A stretch of DNA of 64,000 nucleotides from UKL13-2 sp043773745 (GCA_043773745.1 JAYVEV010000006.1:1-64000); one strand, 5' to 3'. Counted from the first letter of the stretch, positions 25,008-34,554 are shown. Notes: generated by a model from the sequence alone, not told the origin. Program-made: numbers and translations.

Positions 25008-25869
25008 AAATATGACTCCGTACCCATCGCTTCCATTCATCAAACAACGCCGGATGCCGCGCCGCTATCGCCGACTTTTGCCACGAGCCTTGCACATCGA
25101 CTGAGCGCCAATAGTTGTCGTGTAGCAGCGTTGCGGTACGCCCGCCCGCTTCTTCCAAAATCAATGCACCGGCCGCGTAATCCCACGGCTGCTCACCGGC
25201 GTGAACGAAGCCATCAACACGTCCACAGGCCATGTGGCACCACTGCAAAACCGAGGCGCCGCTTGACACTATTTTTTTGGCCGGTGAATGGTTTGCAAGG
25301 GCGATTTTGACACGGCCCAGTAATTTGAAGCGGCCTACTTCAATGATCGCTTCCGACAATGGTTTTGTGGGCAAGACCTTGAGATGTTTGGCGTTACCAC
25401 GGCTGTCAACCATGCAAGTGCCGCCACCGCGGCTGGCGTGAAACATTTCGTTTGTATTGGGATCGTACACTGCACCGAACACACTCTCACGCTGATACAT
25501 GAGGGCAACGGAGATACCGAAGTAGCGTTTGCCGTTGGTAAAGTTGCCGGTACCGTCGAGTGGATCAACACACCACAGCCAGTCAGCATTGGACCACAGT
25601 TTTTGCTGCACCTCAGGCGGCATCTCTTCGCCAAGCACAGGGCAATTGAAAATATCCGGTAGCGCCTTGGCGAGCGCCGTTTCCACTGCACGGTCAGCTT
25701 CGGTAACGACGGTGCCATCATGCTTTTTCTCGGCAGTCACGCGCCTGAAACGTGGCATCAATTCTGCTGCGGAGACTGCCCGCATCAGCGCCATTACAGG
25801 CTCAGCCAGTTCGCTAAGCGGCGGAAGACCAGGAACCGAGGTGGGGCGGCTGACAATCAGAGGTTGCAT
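25006..25869 (-). CDS. Inositol monophosphatase-family phosphatase
   Basis: A 287-residue metal-dependent phosphatase. Metal-site motifs are GEE in CPVLGEEMP, DPLDGTGNFTNG and the distal WDYAAGALILEEAGG. The usual second Thr of DGTTNF is Gly here. Substrates in the family include inositol phosphates, 3'-phosphoadenosine phosphates and histidinol phosphate. The histidine operon of this window has a one-domain HisB with no histidinol-phosphatase half, so this gene is one candidate for that missing step; sequence alone does not show it. Confidence 0.85.
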   Translation of the reverse strand: MQPLIVSRPTSVPGLPPLSELAEPVMALMRAVSAAELMPRFRRVTAEKKHDGTVVTEADRAVETALAKALPDIFNCPVLGEEMPPEVQQKLWSNADWLWCVDPLDGTGNFTNGKRYFGISVALMYQRESVFGAVYDPNTNEMFHASRGGGTCMVDSRGNAKHLKVLPTKPLSEAIIEVGRFKLLGRVKIALANHSPAKKIVSSGASVLQWCHMACGRVDGFVHAGEQPWDYAAGALILEEAGGRTATLLHDNYWRSVDVQGSWQKSAIAARHPALFDEWKRWVRSHI

Positions 25870-25990
25870 GCGAATTGCGTGAGAGAGGCGTGGAAGTTGC
25901 GTAAAAGAGGTAAAAAAATAGAGTCAAGTTTCGTCGTTAACCGTCGTTATAATACTTTACCCTTTTTTGAAATTTTGTTTGTCGTCTACG

Positions 25991-26731
25991 ATGTTATGTC
26001 CTCGATTTTTTGTCACTAAGCTGCTGCCGCGGGATGGCTCGTTGCCCGCGCTGGTTGTGCTCGATGAAAAAGCATCCGCACATATCCGGGTGCTGCGCTT
26101 GAGCGAGGGTGGGGGCATCGCTTTATTTGACGGCAATGGCGGGGAGTTTTCAGCCACGATTTCGGCGATCGGCAAGCGTGAAGTGACGGTACAACTACGG
26201 GCGCATCATGCAGTTGAGCGCGAATCCCCGCTCAATATCACGCTGGTGCAGGCGCTCGCTACCGGCGACAAAATGGACTGGATCATCCAGAAGGCCACCG
26301 AGTTGGGCGTGGCGGCGATTCAGCCAATCCAGACCCAGCGCGCCACGACCAAGCTGAACGCGGAGCGGGCAGAGAAGCGCGCTGCGCACTGGCAAGGCGT
26401 GGCGATTGCGGCGTGCGAGCAATGTGGCCGCAATCGCGTGCCTACTGTTGCGCCAGTGGCTGATTTTGCGGATTGGATCTTGCGTAAGGATAATGCGACG
26501 CGATTGTTGCTGGACCCACAGGCAAATACTGCCTTGGCAACATTATCAAAAAAGGCAGAACCGATTGCGCTGCTGATCGGCCCCGAAGGCGGCTTTGCGC
26601 CCGATGAAATCGCGACAGCGATTCGTGCTGGTGTGGGAGCGGTAAATTTTGGCCCCCGTGTGTTGCGAACCGAAACCGCTGGAATCGCGGCGATTGCGGT
26701 ACTACAGGCCACCTTAGGTGACCTTGCCTGA
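25991..26731 (+). CDS. rsmE: 16S rRNA (uracil-1498-N3)-methyltransferase RsmE
   Basis: A 246-residue SPOUT-class methyltransferase that methylates U1498 of 16S rRNA. It has an N-terminal PUA-like domain (PRFFVTKLLP; HIRVLRLSEGG) and a knotted C-terminal domain with KMDWIIQKATELGVAAI, LLIGPEGGFAPDEI and FGPRVLRTETAGIAAI, which form the AdoMet site. The ATG at 25991 gives the family start MLCPRFF. It precedes argA by 59 bases. Confidence 0.93.
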   Translation: MLCPRFFVTKLLPRDGSLPALVVLDEKASAHIRVLRLSEGGGIALFDGNGGEFSATISAIGKREVTVQLRAHHAVERESPLNITLVQALATGDKMDWIIQKATELGVAAIQPIQTQRATTKLNAERAEKRAAHWQGVAIAACEQCGRNRVPTVAPVADFADWILRKDNATRLLLDPQANTALATLSKKAEPIALLIGPEGGFAPDEIATAIRAGVGAVNFGPRVLRTETAGIAAIAVLQATLGDLA

Positions 26732-26790
26732 TAAACTGCTGGCTGTTTAGTCGTTTTTAGCTTTATAAAGCTTTGTAAAAATCTCAAAAA

Positions 26791-28122
26791 ATGCCCAAGA
26801 ACGCCGCTAAAAAACTCGAAGTCTTCGTCAAGTGGTTCCGCTCGGCAACGCCGTTCATTCATGAATTTGGCGGCGGCACGATCGTGATTGCGTTCGGCGG
26901 TGAAGTGCTGTCCGACGGCGAGCTGATGCAACTGGCGCACGATATCAATGTGCTGGTCAGCCTAGAAGTGCGGGTGGTGTTGGTGCATGGCACCCGGCCG
27001 CAAATCGAGGATCAGCTTAAGCAACACGGCGTGACGCCACGTTATGCTGAAGGTCGCCGGATCACGGATGATGCTGCACTTAAATGTGTGAAGGAAGCCA
27101 ACGGTATCGTGCGTATGGAAATTGAGGCGACGCTCTCAACGGAGCTGGCCAATTCACCGATGGCGGGTGCCGATATTCGTGTATCCAGCGGCAACTTCAT
27201 CACGGCCAGGCCGTTCGGCGTACATGGCGGCGTGGATTTTATGCATACCGGCCAGGTGCGCAAAGTCGACGTTGAAGGCATCACGCGGCGCCTCGACGAC
27301 CATGAGGTCGTGCTGATTTCGCCAATTGGGTTTTCGCCGACAGGCGATATTTTTAATTGCACCTTGGAAGATGTGGCGACCTCGGTGGCGATAGCGCTCA
27401 AAGCCGATAAGCTTATTTTTCTGACCGAAGCGATGGGTGCAACTGATACTAAAGGCAAGTTGCTGGGCGAGCTGACGGCATTGCAGGCCCAGGAGCTGCT
27501 AGGTGCGGCGGCCAGCACACTGTCAGATGATGTGCGCTATTACCTGCCGTGTACGATCCGTGCGGTGCGTGATGGCGTGAAGCGGGCGCATCTGATCAGC
27601 CGCCATATCGACGGGGCACTGTTGATGGAGCTGTTTACGCATCACGGTATTGGCACGATGATCGCGCTGGAGTCGCCGGATAAATTGCGTGATGCCAAGC
27701 GTGAAGATGTGGATGGTATTCTCGCCATTATTGATCCCCTGGTTGCGCAGGGCGTGCTGGTCAAACGTGACCGCGCGTTAATCGAGAGCGAAATAGACCG
27801 TTTTATGGTGCTTGAGCAGAACGAGGAAATTATTGGCTGCGCAGCGCTTTACCCGTTCCCGCACGATAAATCGGTGGAGCTGGCGTGCCTTGCTGTGAAT
27901 CCGTTTTACCGTGATGGAGGGCGCGGCGAGCGCATTCTGGGCTACGCCGAGAAACGCGCCAAGGAAAAAGGTTTCAAAACCCTGTTTGTGCTGTCCACCC
28001 AAACCACGCAATGGTTTGTTGAGCGCGGTTTTGTGGAAAGCGATATCTTGAAATTGCCTGCTGAAAAACAGGCCTTATATAACTACCAGCGGCGCAGTAA
28101 AATTTACAGCAAACCTCTGTAA
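26791..28122 (+). CDS. argA: N-acetylglutamate synthase ArgA
   Basis: A 443-residue two-domain enzyme for the first step of arginine synthesis (glutamate plus acetyl-CoA). Residues about 20-280 are an amino-acid-kinase fold that usually binds arginine for feedback (VVLVHGTRPQIEDQL; NSPMAGADIRVSSGNFI). Residues about 300-435 are a GNAT domain (CLAVNPFYRDGGRGERIL is the acetyl-CoA loop; FVLSTQTTQWFVERGF). A 14-bp palindrome AGCTTTATAAAGCT (26759-26772) lies just upstream of the start, but does not look like an ArgR box. Confidence 0.94.
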   Translation: MPKNAAKKLEVFVKWFRSATPFIHEFGGGTIVIAFGGEVLSDGELMQLAHDINVLVSLEVRVVLVHGTRPQIEDQLKQHGVTPRYAEGRRITDDAALKCVKEANGIVRMEIEATLSTELANSPMAGADIRVSSGNFITARPFGVHGGVDFMHTGQVRKVDVEGITRRLDDHEVVLISPIGFSPTGDIFNCTLEDVATSVAIALKADKLIFLTEAMGATDTKGKLLGELTALQAQELLGAAASTLSDDVRYYLPCTIRAVRDGVKRAHLISRHIDGALLMELFTHHGIGTMIALESPDKLRDAKREDVDGILAIIDPLVAQGVLVKRDRALIESEIDRFMVLEQNEEIIGCAALYPFPHDKSVELACLAVNPFYRDGGRGERILGYAEKRAKEKGFKTLFVLSTQTTQWFVERGFVESDILKLPAEKQALYNYQRRSKIYSKPL

Positions 28123-28160
28123 CCGTTAGGGTAGTTCCCATGTAATTGAAGGAGTCTCAC

Positions 28161-28448
28161 ATGCCCAGAATGATCCAATGTATCAAACTTAAAACCGAAG
28201 CCGAAGGCCTCGATTTTGCCCCTTATCCAGGTCCAATCGGGAAGCAACTCTATGAGCAGGTTTCCAAAGTCGCTTGGAAAGAGTGGCAGGAAGATCAAAA
28301 GCGGCTGGTCAATGAAAATCGCCTGAACCTTGCCGATCAGCGCGCGCGCAAATATCTGGAAGAACAAATGATGCGCCACTTTTTTGGCGAAGGTGCCGAA
28401 AAAGCCTCGGGCTATGTGCCGCCACCACCGCCGCCGCCAGCAGGCTAG
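28161..28448 (+). CDS. yggX: YggX-family Fe(2+)-trafficking protein
   Basis: A 95-residue cytoplasmic protein that limits iron-dependent oxidative damage. Family start MIQCIKLKTEAEGLDF with the conserved Cys, then YPGPIGKQLYEQVSKVAWKE and EQMMRHFFGEGAEKASGYVPP. The C-terminus carries seven consecutive prolines before AG. The ATG at 28161 has AAGGAG about 7 bases upstream. A strong terminator follows. Confidence 0.93.
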   Translation: MPRMIQCIKLKTEAEGLDFAPYPGPIGKQLYEQVSKVAWKEWQEDQKRLVNENRLNLADQRARKYLEEQMMRHFFGEGAEKASGYVPPPPPPPAG

Positions 28449-28470
28449 TAGCATGAGTTGTCAATAAATA

Positions 28471-28500
28471 AAAACGCCGCAATTGATGCGGCGTTTTTTT
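28471..28500. terminator. Rho-independent terminator, probably bidirectional
   Basis: AACGCCGC (28473-28480), a 7-base loop and GCGGCGTT (28488-28495) form a GC-rich stem. A T7 run ends it on the plus strand (28494-28500) and an A-run precedes it, so it can also serve the convergent phoU gene. Confidence 0.9.
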
Positions 28501-28525
28501 GACATAAACGATACGACAAACGCGA

Positions 28526-29233
28526 TTAAGGGGTTTGCGTCTCGCGCTCAAACTCTTCAGCCGTAATGTGACGCACATCTTTGCCCTTGACCAGATACAC
28601 CACGTATTCCGACATATTTTTGGCATGGTCGCCGATGCGCTCAATGGCTTTAGCGATAAACAAAATATCAATGGCCGCTGAAATAGTACGCGGGTCTTCC
28701 ATCATGAAGGTAACGAGTTGGCGCAGGATGCCGCGGAATTGTTCGTCCACAATTTGGTCTTGTTTGACCACTTTGGCGGCGGCCGCCAGATCGAGCCGGG
28801 CAAACGCATCCAGTGCGGTATTGAGCATTTCCAGCGCCACATTGCTGGCGTAGCGAACTTCTGCGAAATGAGTCGATAGGCGACGATCCTGCGCATGGAT
28901 AGATTTCGCCATCCGCGCAATTTTTTGCGCCTCGTCGCCGATGCGCTCCAAATCTGTAATGGTTTTGATCACGGCCATCACCATCCGTAAATCGCCGGCC
29001 GTAGGCTGGCGTTTGGCGATAATATGCACGCAATCCTCGTCGATGCCGACCTCCATGGCGTTAACGCGATGGTCATCAATAATCACCTGGTCGGCGATGG
29101 CCATATCGCCGAGTGCCAGCGCTTCCATCGCGCGCGTGATTTGTTGTTCTACTAGGCCGCCCATTTGCAATACACGTGAGCGAACAGCTTCCAGTTCAGC
29201 GTCAAATTTTTTCGAGATATGTTCGTTGGCCAT
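28526..29233 (-). CDS. phoU: Phosphate signalling protein PhoU
   Basis: A 235-residue all-helical protein with two PhoU repeats. Metal-binding motifs are ELEAVRSRVLQMG with MEVGIDEDC in the first half and ISAAIDILFIAKAIERIGDH in the second, and LERIGDEAQKIARM sits between. PhoU links the Pst phosphate transporter to the PhoR kinase and represses the Pho regulon when phosphate is ample. No pst or phoBR genes are adjacent. The start MANEHISKKFDAEL at 29233 is chosen over a 30-codon upstream extension that does not fit the family. Confidence 0.93.
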   Translation of the reverse strand: MANEHISKKFDAELEAVRSRVLQMGGLVEQQITRAMEALALGDMAIADQVIIDDHRVNAMEVGIDEDCVHIIAKRQPTAGDLRMVMAVIKTITDLERIGDEAQKIARMAKSIHAQDRRLSTHFAEVRYASNVALEMLNTALDAFARLDLAAAAKVVKQDQIVDEQFRGILRQLVTFMMEDPRTISAAIDILFIAKAIERIGDHAKNMSEYVVYLVKGKDVRHITAEEFERETQTP

Positions 29234-29362
29234 GTTTCGTTTGTGCCTGCTTAAAGTGCTGCGCCGGATATGAGTAATATTCCAGCAGATTAAAGAATGA
29301 AGTCTATTCCTCGAGTATGACAAAAATGTGAACTTGATGCAGGCGTGGCTGCACCACCTGCT

Positions 29363-30043
29363 TTAAACAATCGTCTTGACGCCATCTTTGGTGGCCAGCA
29401 GCAGCACATCTGCACCGCGCCGGGCAAATAGACCATTGGTGACTACGCCGGTAATTTGGTTAATTTCAGTCTCCAACGCAACCGGGTCGGTGATCTGAAG
29501 ACCGCGAACATCGAGTATCCAATTGCCGTTATCAGTGACCACCGGTTTTATGGCGCCATCCAACTCGCGCACGCGCCATTCGGGATGACCGCCCAGCTTG
29601 ACCAATTCCCGTGCGACATAACTGCGCGCCATCGGAATCACTTCAACCGGCAGCGGAAATTTACCCATGACACTGACTAATTTTGATTCATCCGCGATGC
29701 AAATAAATTTTTTACTGGCCGCCGCAACAATTTTTTCACGCGTCAGCGCGGCGCCTCCGCCCTTGATCATCGCCAAGTGCTGGGTAACCTCATCGGCACC
29801 ATCGACATAAAGTGATAGAGTCCCTGCATCGTTGAGCTCCATGACCTCCACGCCGCCGGTGCGGAGCAGCTTGCTGCTGGCTTCCGAGCTCGACACGGCA
29901 GCCTTGATGCGATGACTGACTTTGATAAGCTCCGCGATAAAAAAATTTACGGTGGAACCAGTGCCCACGCCGATAATTGTGTCGTCTTCAATGTATTGCA
30001 ATGCGGCTATGGCGGCGTCAAGTTTGAGTGCGTTTTGATCCAT
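29363..30043 (-). CDS. rpiA: Ribose-5-phosphate isomerase A
   Basis: A 226-residue enzyme interconverting ribose 5-phosphate and ribulose 5-phosphate. Motifs: IIGVGTGSTVNFFI (phosphate site), YVDGADEVTQHLAMIKGGGAAL with catalytic Asp and Glu, and ADESKLVSVMGKFPLPVEV. It is divergent from ilvA. Its pathway partner tkt is about 9 kb away in this window. Confidence 0.95.
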   Translation of the reverse strand: MDQNALKLDAAIAALQYIEDDTIIGVGTGSTVNFFIAELIKVSHRIKAAVSSSEASSKLLRTGGVEVMELNDAGTLSLYVDGADEVTQHLAMIKGGGAALTREKIVAAASKKFICIADESKLVSVMGKFPLPVEVIPMARSYVARELVKLGGHPEWRVRELDGAIKPVVTDNGNWILDVRGLQITDPVALETEINQITGVVTNGLFARRGADVLLLATKDGVKTIV

Positions 30044-30170
30044 ACAGGTTTGGCGCTTGGGCTGGGTTAGTTAATTCGTAAAGCATAGCCCAATTTCTGT
30101 CGAATCCTGCTAAATTTGATGACCTTTACACCATGTGCCCAGTGCACAGCCCATTTTTAACAGAGGCAGC

Positions 30171-31682
30171 ATGAAAGACGAATACCTAAAGCGCATCTTG
30201 AGCGCGCGCGTGTACGATGTGGCCATCGAAAGTCCGCTGGAAATTGCCACTGGCATTTCGGAGAACCTCAACAATAAGGTGCTGCTCAAACGCGAGGATA
30301 TGCAGCCGGTTTTTTCGTTCAAAATTCGCGGTGCCTACAACAAAATGGCGCACTTATCGCCCGCCGACTTGAGGCGCGGCGTGATTTGCGCCAGCGCTGG
30401 CAATCATGCGCAGGGGGTCGCGCTGGCCGCGCAAAAGTTGGGCTGCAAGGCAACCATCGTGATGCCGGTCACGACGCCAAAAATTAAAATCGATGCTGTT
30501 GCCAGGCGTGGCGCCACCGTGGTGTTGGAAGGCGACAGTTATCACGAGGCCAGCCAATTTGCGAAAAAACTATCGGCCACAAAAAAACTCACCTATGTGC
30601 ATCCGTATGACGACCCATTGGTCATCGCCGGGCAGGGCACCATTGGCATGGAGATTTTGCGGCAGTTCCAGCACCCGATTGATGCGATTTTTGTGCCGAT
30701 TGGCGGCGGCGGCCTGATTGCCGGGATTGCCGCCTATGTAAAGGCCCTCTCGCCCACCACCAAGATTATTGGTGTTGAACCGGTCGATTCAAACGCGATG
30801 TATCAATCACTGAAAGCGAATAAACGTGTGACTCTTTCGCACGTAAATTTGTTTGCCGACGGTGTGGCGGTGAAACAGGTTGGCGAAGAAACATTCCGCA
30901 TGGTAAAACAATTAGTCGATGAAGTGGTGTTGGTGACCACCGATGAAATCTGCGCCGCGATTAAGGATATTTATCAGGATACGCGCTCGGTGATGGAGCC
31001 ATCGGGTGGGTTGGCGCTGGCGGGCGTCAAGCATTATGTGGCGCGCGAAAAAGCCAAAGGCAAAACCTTTGTCGCGATCTGTTGCGGGGCGAACATGAAT
31101 TTTGACCGGCTACGCTTCGTGGCCGAGCGCGCGCAGGTCGGCGAACATCATGAGGCGTTGCTGGCGGTCACGGTGCCCGAAACACGCGGCAGTTTCAGAT
31201 GTTTTTGTGAACTGGTCGGCCCGCGTAACCTCACCGAATTCAACTACCGTATGACCGATGCCAAAGTTGCGCATTTGTTTGTTGGCGTGCAAATTCAAGG
31301 TCGCGAAGAGGCCAAAAAGCTGGTCGCTGATTTTAATAAAAAAGGTTTCAAAACACTGGATTTAACCGACGATGAAATGGCCAAACTTCATGTGCGCCAT
31401 TTGGTTGGTGGCCGCTCGCCACTGGCTAGCGAAGAGGCTATTTACCGATTTGAATTCCCTGATCGTCCCGGTGCGCTAATGCGATTTCTGACCAGCATGA
31501 GCCCCAATTGGAACATCAGCTTGTTCCATTACCGAAATCACGGTGCCGATGTGGGGCGAATTTTGGTGGGCTTGCAAGTGCCAAAAAACGAGCGGACGGC
31601 GTTTGCGAAATTTCTCAAGACGCTGGGTTATGCGTACATCGATGAAACCCAAAATCCGGCTTATCGTTTGTTCCTGAGTTAG
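30171..31682 (+). CDS. ilvA: Threonine ammonia-lyase, biosynthetic
   Basis: A 503-residue PLP enzyme that converts threonine to 2-oxobutanoate, the first step to isoleucine. The PLP lysine is in SFKIRGAYNKM and the PLP phosphate loop is GGGGLIAGIA. SAGNHAQGVALAA is the conserved substrate loop. After about residue 325 there are two ACT-like regulatory domains (EALLAVTVPETRGSFRCF; EAIYRFEFPDRPGALMRF), so isoleucine feedback is expected. The ATG at 30171 has AGAGG upstream and gives the family start MKDEYLKRIL. Confidence 0.95.
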   Translation: MKDEYLKRILSARVYDVAIESPLEIATGISENLNNKVLLKREDMQPVFSFKIRGAYNKMAHLSPADLRRGVICASAGNHAQGVALAAQKLGCKATIVMPVTTPKIKIDAVARRGATVVLEGDSYHEASQFAKKLSATKKLTYVHPYDDPLVIAGQGTIGMEILRQFQHPIDAIFVPIGGGGLIAGIAAYVKALSPTTKIIGVEPVDSNAMYQSLKANKRVTLSHVNLFADGVAVKQVGEETFRMVKQLVDEVVLVTTDEICAAIKDIYQDTRSVMEPSGGLALAGVKHYVAREKAKGKTFVAICCGANMNFDRLRFVAERAQVGEHHEALLAVTVPETRGSFRCFCELVGPRNLTEFNYRMTDAKVAHLFVGVQIQGREEAKKLVADFNKKGFKTLDLTDDEMAKLHVRHLVGGRSPLASEEAIYRFEFPDRPGALMRFLTSMSPNWNISLFHYRNHGADVGRILVGLQVPKNERTAFAKFLKTLGYAYIDETQNPAYRLFLS

Positions 31683-31738
31683 CTCAGCAACGGTGCGATG
31701 CAGAACAGAACTGTATTCGAAGACGTGCGAATAAAAAT

Positions 31739-32194
31739 TTATTCGGGCCAATTCCGAATGTACTGTTTGAGAAGTTTGTTTTCAAAGTCTGCGTCTTTAA
31801 TCGCGCTGCGCGCGATGTCGTGGAATGACAAAATTCCAACGAGTGCGGTTTGATTCATCACCGGCACATGGGTGATATGAAGCTCAGTCATCAGCCCGCG
31901 CAGGTGATCAACGGTGTCTTCCAGTCTGGCGACGGGTGGATTGACCTTCATCACGTCGCGGCATTTTGCCTGGGTCAGTTTGTCGCTGTGCTGGTAGAGG
32001 CCTTGCAACAATTCTCTCAGCGTAATTAGTCCGACCATGGCGCTGTTATCAATAACCACGACGGAGCTGATTTTATTTTTTACCATCATATTGACGGCAT
32101 CTGCAACCAGCATGTCGGGCCCGACAGAGTAAAGCGTGCTGTCAGGTGCTTGCCTGGCTTTATCTTTAAGTAATTCAGCAACGGTGGCGCTCAT
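31739..32194 (-). CDS. CBS-domain protein
   Basis: A 151-residue protein made of one pair of CBS domains (residues about 15-75 and 85-145). Typical strands are SSVVVIDNSAMVGLITLREL and ITHVPVMNQTALVGILSFHD. CBS pairs bind adenine nucleotides and regulate other proteins. The start MSATVAELL at 32194 is preferred. Nothing nearby points to a partner. Confidence 0.85.
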   Translation of the reverse strand: MSATVAELLKDKARQAPDSTLYSVGPDMLVADAVNMMVKNKISSVVVIDNSAMVGLITLRELLQGLYQHSDKLTQAKCRDVMKVNPPVARLEDTVDHLRGLMTELHITHVPVMNQTALVGILSFHDIARSAIKDADFENKLLKQYIRNWPE

Positions 32195-32346
32195 TGTGGC
32201 AATCAAAAAATATTAGAAAATATTAAAAGACATCAGCAGAATTAAAGCACAACAAAAGCTATGGTGCGGCGCTTGTTCAGCAGGTATGTTGCGCAGCATG
32301 CATGACAAATCATCGAGAAAAAATGATGAGCCTCAGGTTGCAGTCA

Positions 32347-32925
32347 TTATTTGATGACCCTGAGTTTACCGCGCGGCGAGCCTTTAGGCTTATCGCCTCT
32401 TGGGCTGGCACCCACGCCTTCGGTTCCTGCTGTGCGGCCGGTGTCCGCGGCTTCGTGATCGCTTGCTGCCGGCCCGGCAGCATCGGTTTTAATGCCGGAC
32501 TCATGATTTCCGGCGGCCGGTGCGGCGGGTGCCAAAGCCATATTGGGCACTGACTGTAATGCCGGTTGTGGTGCGGGCTGTACCGGTGTGGCAGGCACCG
32601 TGGCCAATGGTGGCGACTCAGGCTCAAAGTACATACCCTTACCATTCTCACGGGCGAAAATGCTGGCAACGGCATATATGGGCACCGCAATTTCACGCGA
32701 TACGCCGCCGAATCGGGCTGAAAATTGAACCATATCATTGCCGATGGTGAGATCGCGAGTGGCTTGCATGCTGATCGATAATACGATCTCGCCATTCTTC
32801 ACATACTCCATCGGGACCCGTGTGTTTTGGTCAACATGGACGCCAATGTAGGGCGTAAAGCCAGCGTCTGCGCACCATTCATAAATGGCGCGGATGAGAT
32901 AGGGTTTGGTCGAAAGTTCGGTCAT
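32347..32925 (-). CDS. sspB: ClpXP protease specificity-enhancing factor SspB
   Basis: A 192-residue adaptor that delivers ssrA-tagged proteins to ClpXP. The folded domain (residues 1-105) shows the family start STKPYLIRAIYEWCADAGFT, then VPMEYVKNGEIVLSIS and MVQFSARFGGVSREIAVPI. The rest is a long, Ala/Pro-rich flexible linker ending in a basic/hydrophobic tail PRGKLRVIK, the motif that binds ClpX. It lies after sspA on the same strand. Confidence 0.93.
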   Translation of the reverse strand: MTELSTKPYLIRAIYEWCADAGFTPYIGVHVDQNTRVPMEYVKNGEIVLSISMQATRDLTIGNDMVQFSARFGGVSREIAVPIYAVASIFARENGKGMYFEPESPPLATVPATPVQPAPQPALQSVPNMALAPAAPAAGNHESGIKTDAAGPAASDHEAADTGRTAGTEGVGASPRGDKPKGSPRGKLRVIK

Positions 32926-33092
32926 CGATACGGTCTTTATGGCTGGCGATGCTGGTGAAAACTGACCAGGGTGGGCGTGATATCCGAATCAGTGCTTGCC
33001 CGTCGAGCGCAATCAGTGCCCGTCATTTCCGCGATGCGATTCACGCCAATCAACCTCGCACCGCGAAAATCATCAATGACTTGCTTGCGCAG

Positions 33093-33692
33093 TTACTTGC
33101 GCATCGCTTTTTCCGACGCGGTCATCGAGTCGATGAATGCTTGGCGGGAGAACAAACGCTCGGCATATTTCAGCAGTGGTGCCGCGGTTTTTGGCATTTC
33201 AATTTGATAGTGCTCCAGACGCCACAACAATGGGGCAATCGCCACATCCAGCATCGAAAACTCATCGCCCAGCATATGTTTTTGCTTCACAAAAATGGGC
33301 GCTAACTGAATCAAATTCTCACGTACATAAAGCCGCGCTTTTTCGTGCGCGTTTGATTTGCCGCGCTCGAGGACATCAACATGGTTGAAAATCTCATTTT
33401 CCATGCGGAACAAAATCAATCTGGCGCGAGCACGCATGACGGGATCTGCCGGCATCAGTTGCGGGTGCGGGAAACGTTCATCAATATATTCGTTGATGAT
33501 ATTTGATTCATACAAAATCAAATCGCGCTCGACCAGCACTGGCGTGCGGTTGTACGGGTTCATGACGGCCAAATCTTCTGGCTTATTCATGAGATCCACA
33601 TCCAAAATCTGGAAATCCATGCCTTTTTCGTACAACACAATGCGGCAACGGTGACTAAACGGGCAAGTGGTTCCGGAATAGAGCGTCATCAT
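33093..33692 (-). CDS. sspA: Stringent starvation protein A (SspA)
   Basis: A 199-residue protein of glutathione S-transferase fold that binds RNA polymerase. Family motifs: TLYSGTTCPFSHRCRIVLYE, DLAVMNPYNRTPVLVERDLI and YESNIINEYIDERFPHPQLM. The petABC-sspA-sspB order is usual in Betaproteobacteria. Confidence 0.93.
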   Translation of the reverse strand: MMTLYSGTTCPFSHRCRIVLYEKGMDFQILDVDLMNKPEDLAVMNPYNRTPVLVERDLILYESNIINEYIDERFPHPQLMPADPVMRARARLILFRMENEIFNHVDVLERGKSNAHEKARLYVRENLIQLAPIFVKQKHMLGDEFSMLDVAIAPLLWRLEHYQIEMPKTAAPLLKYAERLFSRQAFIDSMTASEKAMRK

Positions 33693-33753
33693 GATAAGTA
33701 ACCAACTTTCTTTTTATAAAACTACTAAAACCTACAAAACCTATAAACATGAA

Positions 33754-33772
33754 GCCGCGCAAGCTGCGCGGC
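33754..33772 (-). terminator. Hairpin after petC
   Basis: GCCGCGCA (33754-33761), AGC loop and TGCGCGGC (33765-33772) lie 33 bases after the petC stop. On the minus strand it is followed by a T-rich but interrupted stretch, so it is a weak terminator that may let some transcription pass to sspAB. Confidence 0.45.
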
Positions 33773-33804
33773 GTTCGTGCCACTACCCATAAATTAAGGC
33801 AAAG

Positions 33805-34554
33805 CTATTTAACATCTTTCCAATATTCGTTCTTCAACCACAGCGCTGCAAAGAACGCGAGCACCAGGAAAAACAGCACCAGCACGCCTAGCTGGGTGCG
33901 TTGTGGGCGAGCTGGCTCACCCATATAGGTCAAGTAATTAACTAGGTCAGTCACATAAGCGTCGTATTCCAGAGGGGTCATAGTGCCGGGTTTGTCCATG
34001 GTCAGTTTCATCACGGGCTCCAGATGGCCATGATTCATTTTTTCACCGACCTTGGACATGACCTGCGTGCCCTGCAAGTCATGCAGCACATGCGGCATCC
34101 CCACGTTTTTAAAGACCTCGTTGTTCCAGCCAGTGGCACTCTTGTCGTCGCGATAATAGCTGCGCAGATAGGTGTAGATCCAGTCGGCGCCGCGAACGCG
34201 GGCAACCAGCGTCAGGTCAGGCGGCACCTTGCCAAACCATTCCTTGGCGTCCTGTGGATCCAGCGCGGTGACCATGCTGTCGGCAATTTTATCGGTAGTA
34301 AACATCAGGTTTTGCTTAATCTGATCTTCCGTTAGACCGATTTGAGTCAGGTGGCTGTAACGCATGAATTGCGCGTTATGACAGTTGAGGCAATTATTGA
34401 CGAAAATTTTTGCGCCACGCTGTAATGACGGCTGATCGCGCAGGTTAATTGGCGCGGTATCAAGGCGCACCTCTTCGCTATTCGCCAGCACCGGTCCGGC
34501 AAAGGTTAGCGCCAGCAATGGCACAGCAAGGAAATTTTTGATCGAAGTTTTCAT
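33805..34554 (-). CDS. petC: Cytochrome c1 of the bc1 complex
   Basis: A 249-residue periplasmic haem protein with a signal peptide (about residues 1-24) and a C-terminal membrane anchor (about 225-243, GVLVLFFLVLAFFAALWL). The c-type haem site is CLNCHNAQFMRYSHL and the axial Met is in the conserved GTQVMSKVGEKMNHG or later Met region. It passes electrons from the Rieske protein to cytochrome c. The start overlaps the petB stop by one base. Confidence 0.95.
   Translation of the reverse strand: MKTSIKNFLAVPLLALTFAGPVLANSEEVRLDTAPINLRDQPSLQRGAKIFVNNCLNCHNAQFMRYSHLTQIGLTEDQIKQNLMFTTDKIADSMVTALDPQDAKEWFGKVPPDLTLVARVRGADWIYTYLRSYYRDDKSATGWNNEVFKNVGMPHVLHDLQGTQVMSKVGEKMNHGHLEPVMKLTMDKPGTMTPLEYDAYVTDLVNYLTYMGEPARPQRTQLGVLVLFFLVLAFFAALWLKNEYWKDVK

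Noticed and set aside
26759..26772. Palindrome AGCTTTATAAAGCT before argA as an arginine operator
   Set aside because: It does not match the TGAAT/ATTCA pattern of ArgR boxes.
26320..26940. 206-codon minus-strand ORF over rsmE and argA
   Set aside because: Crosses the ends of two well-recognised genes and has no domain.
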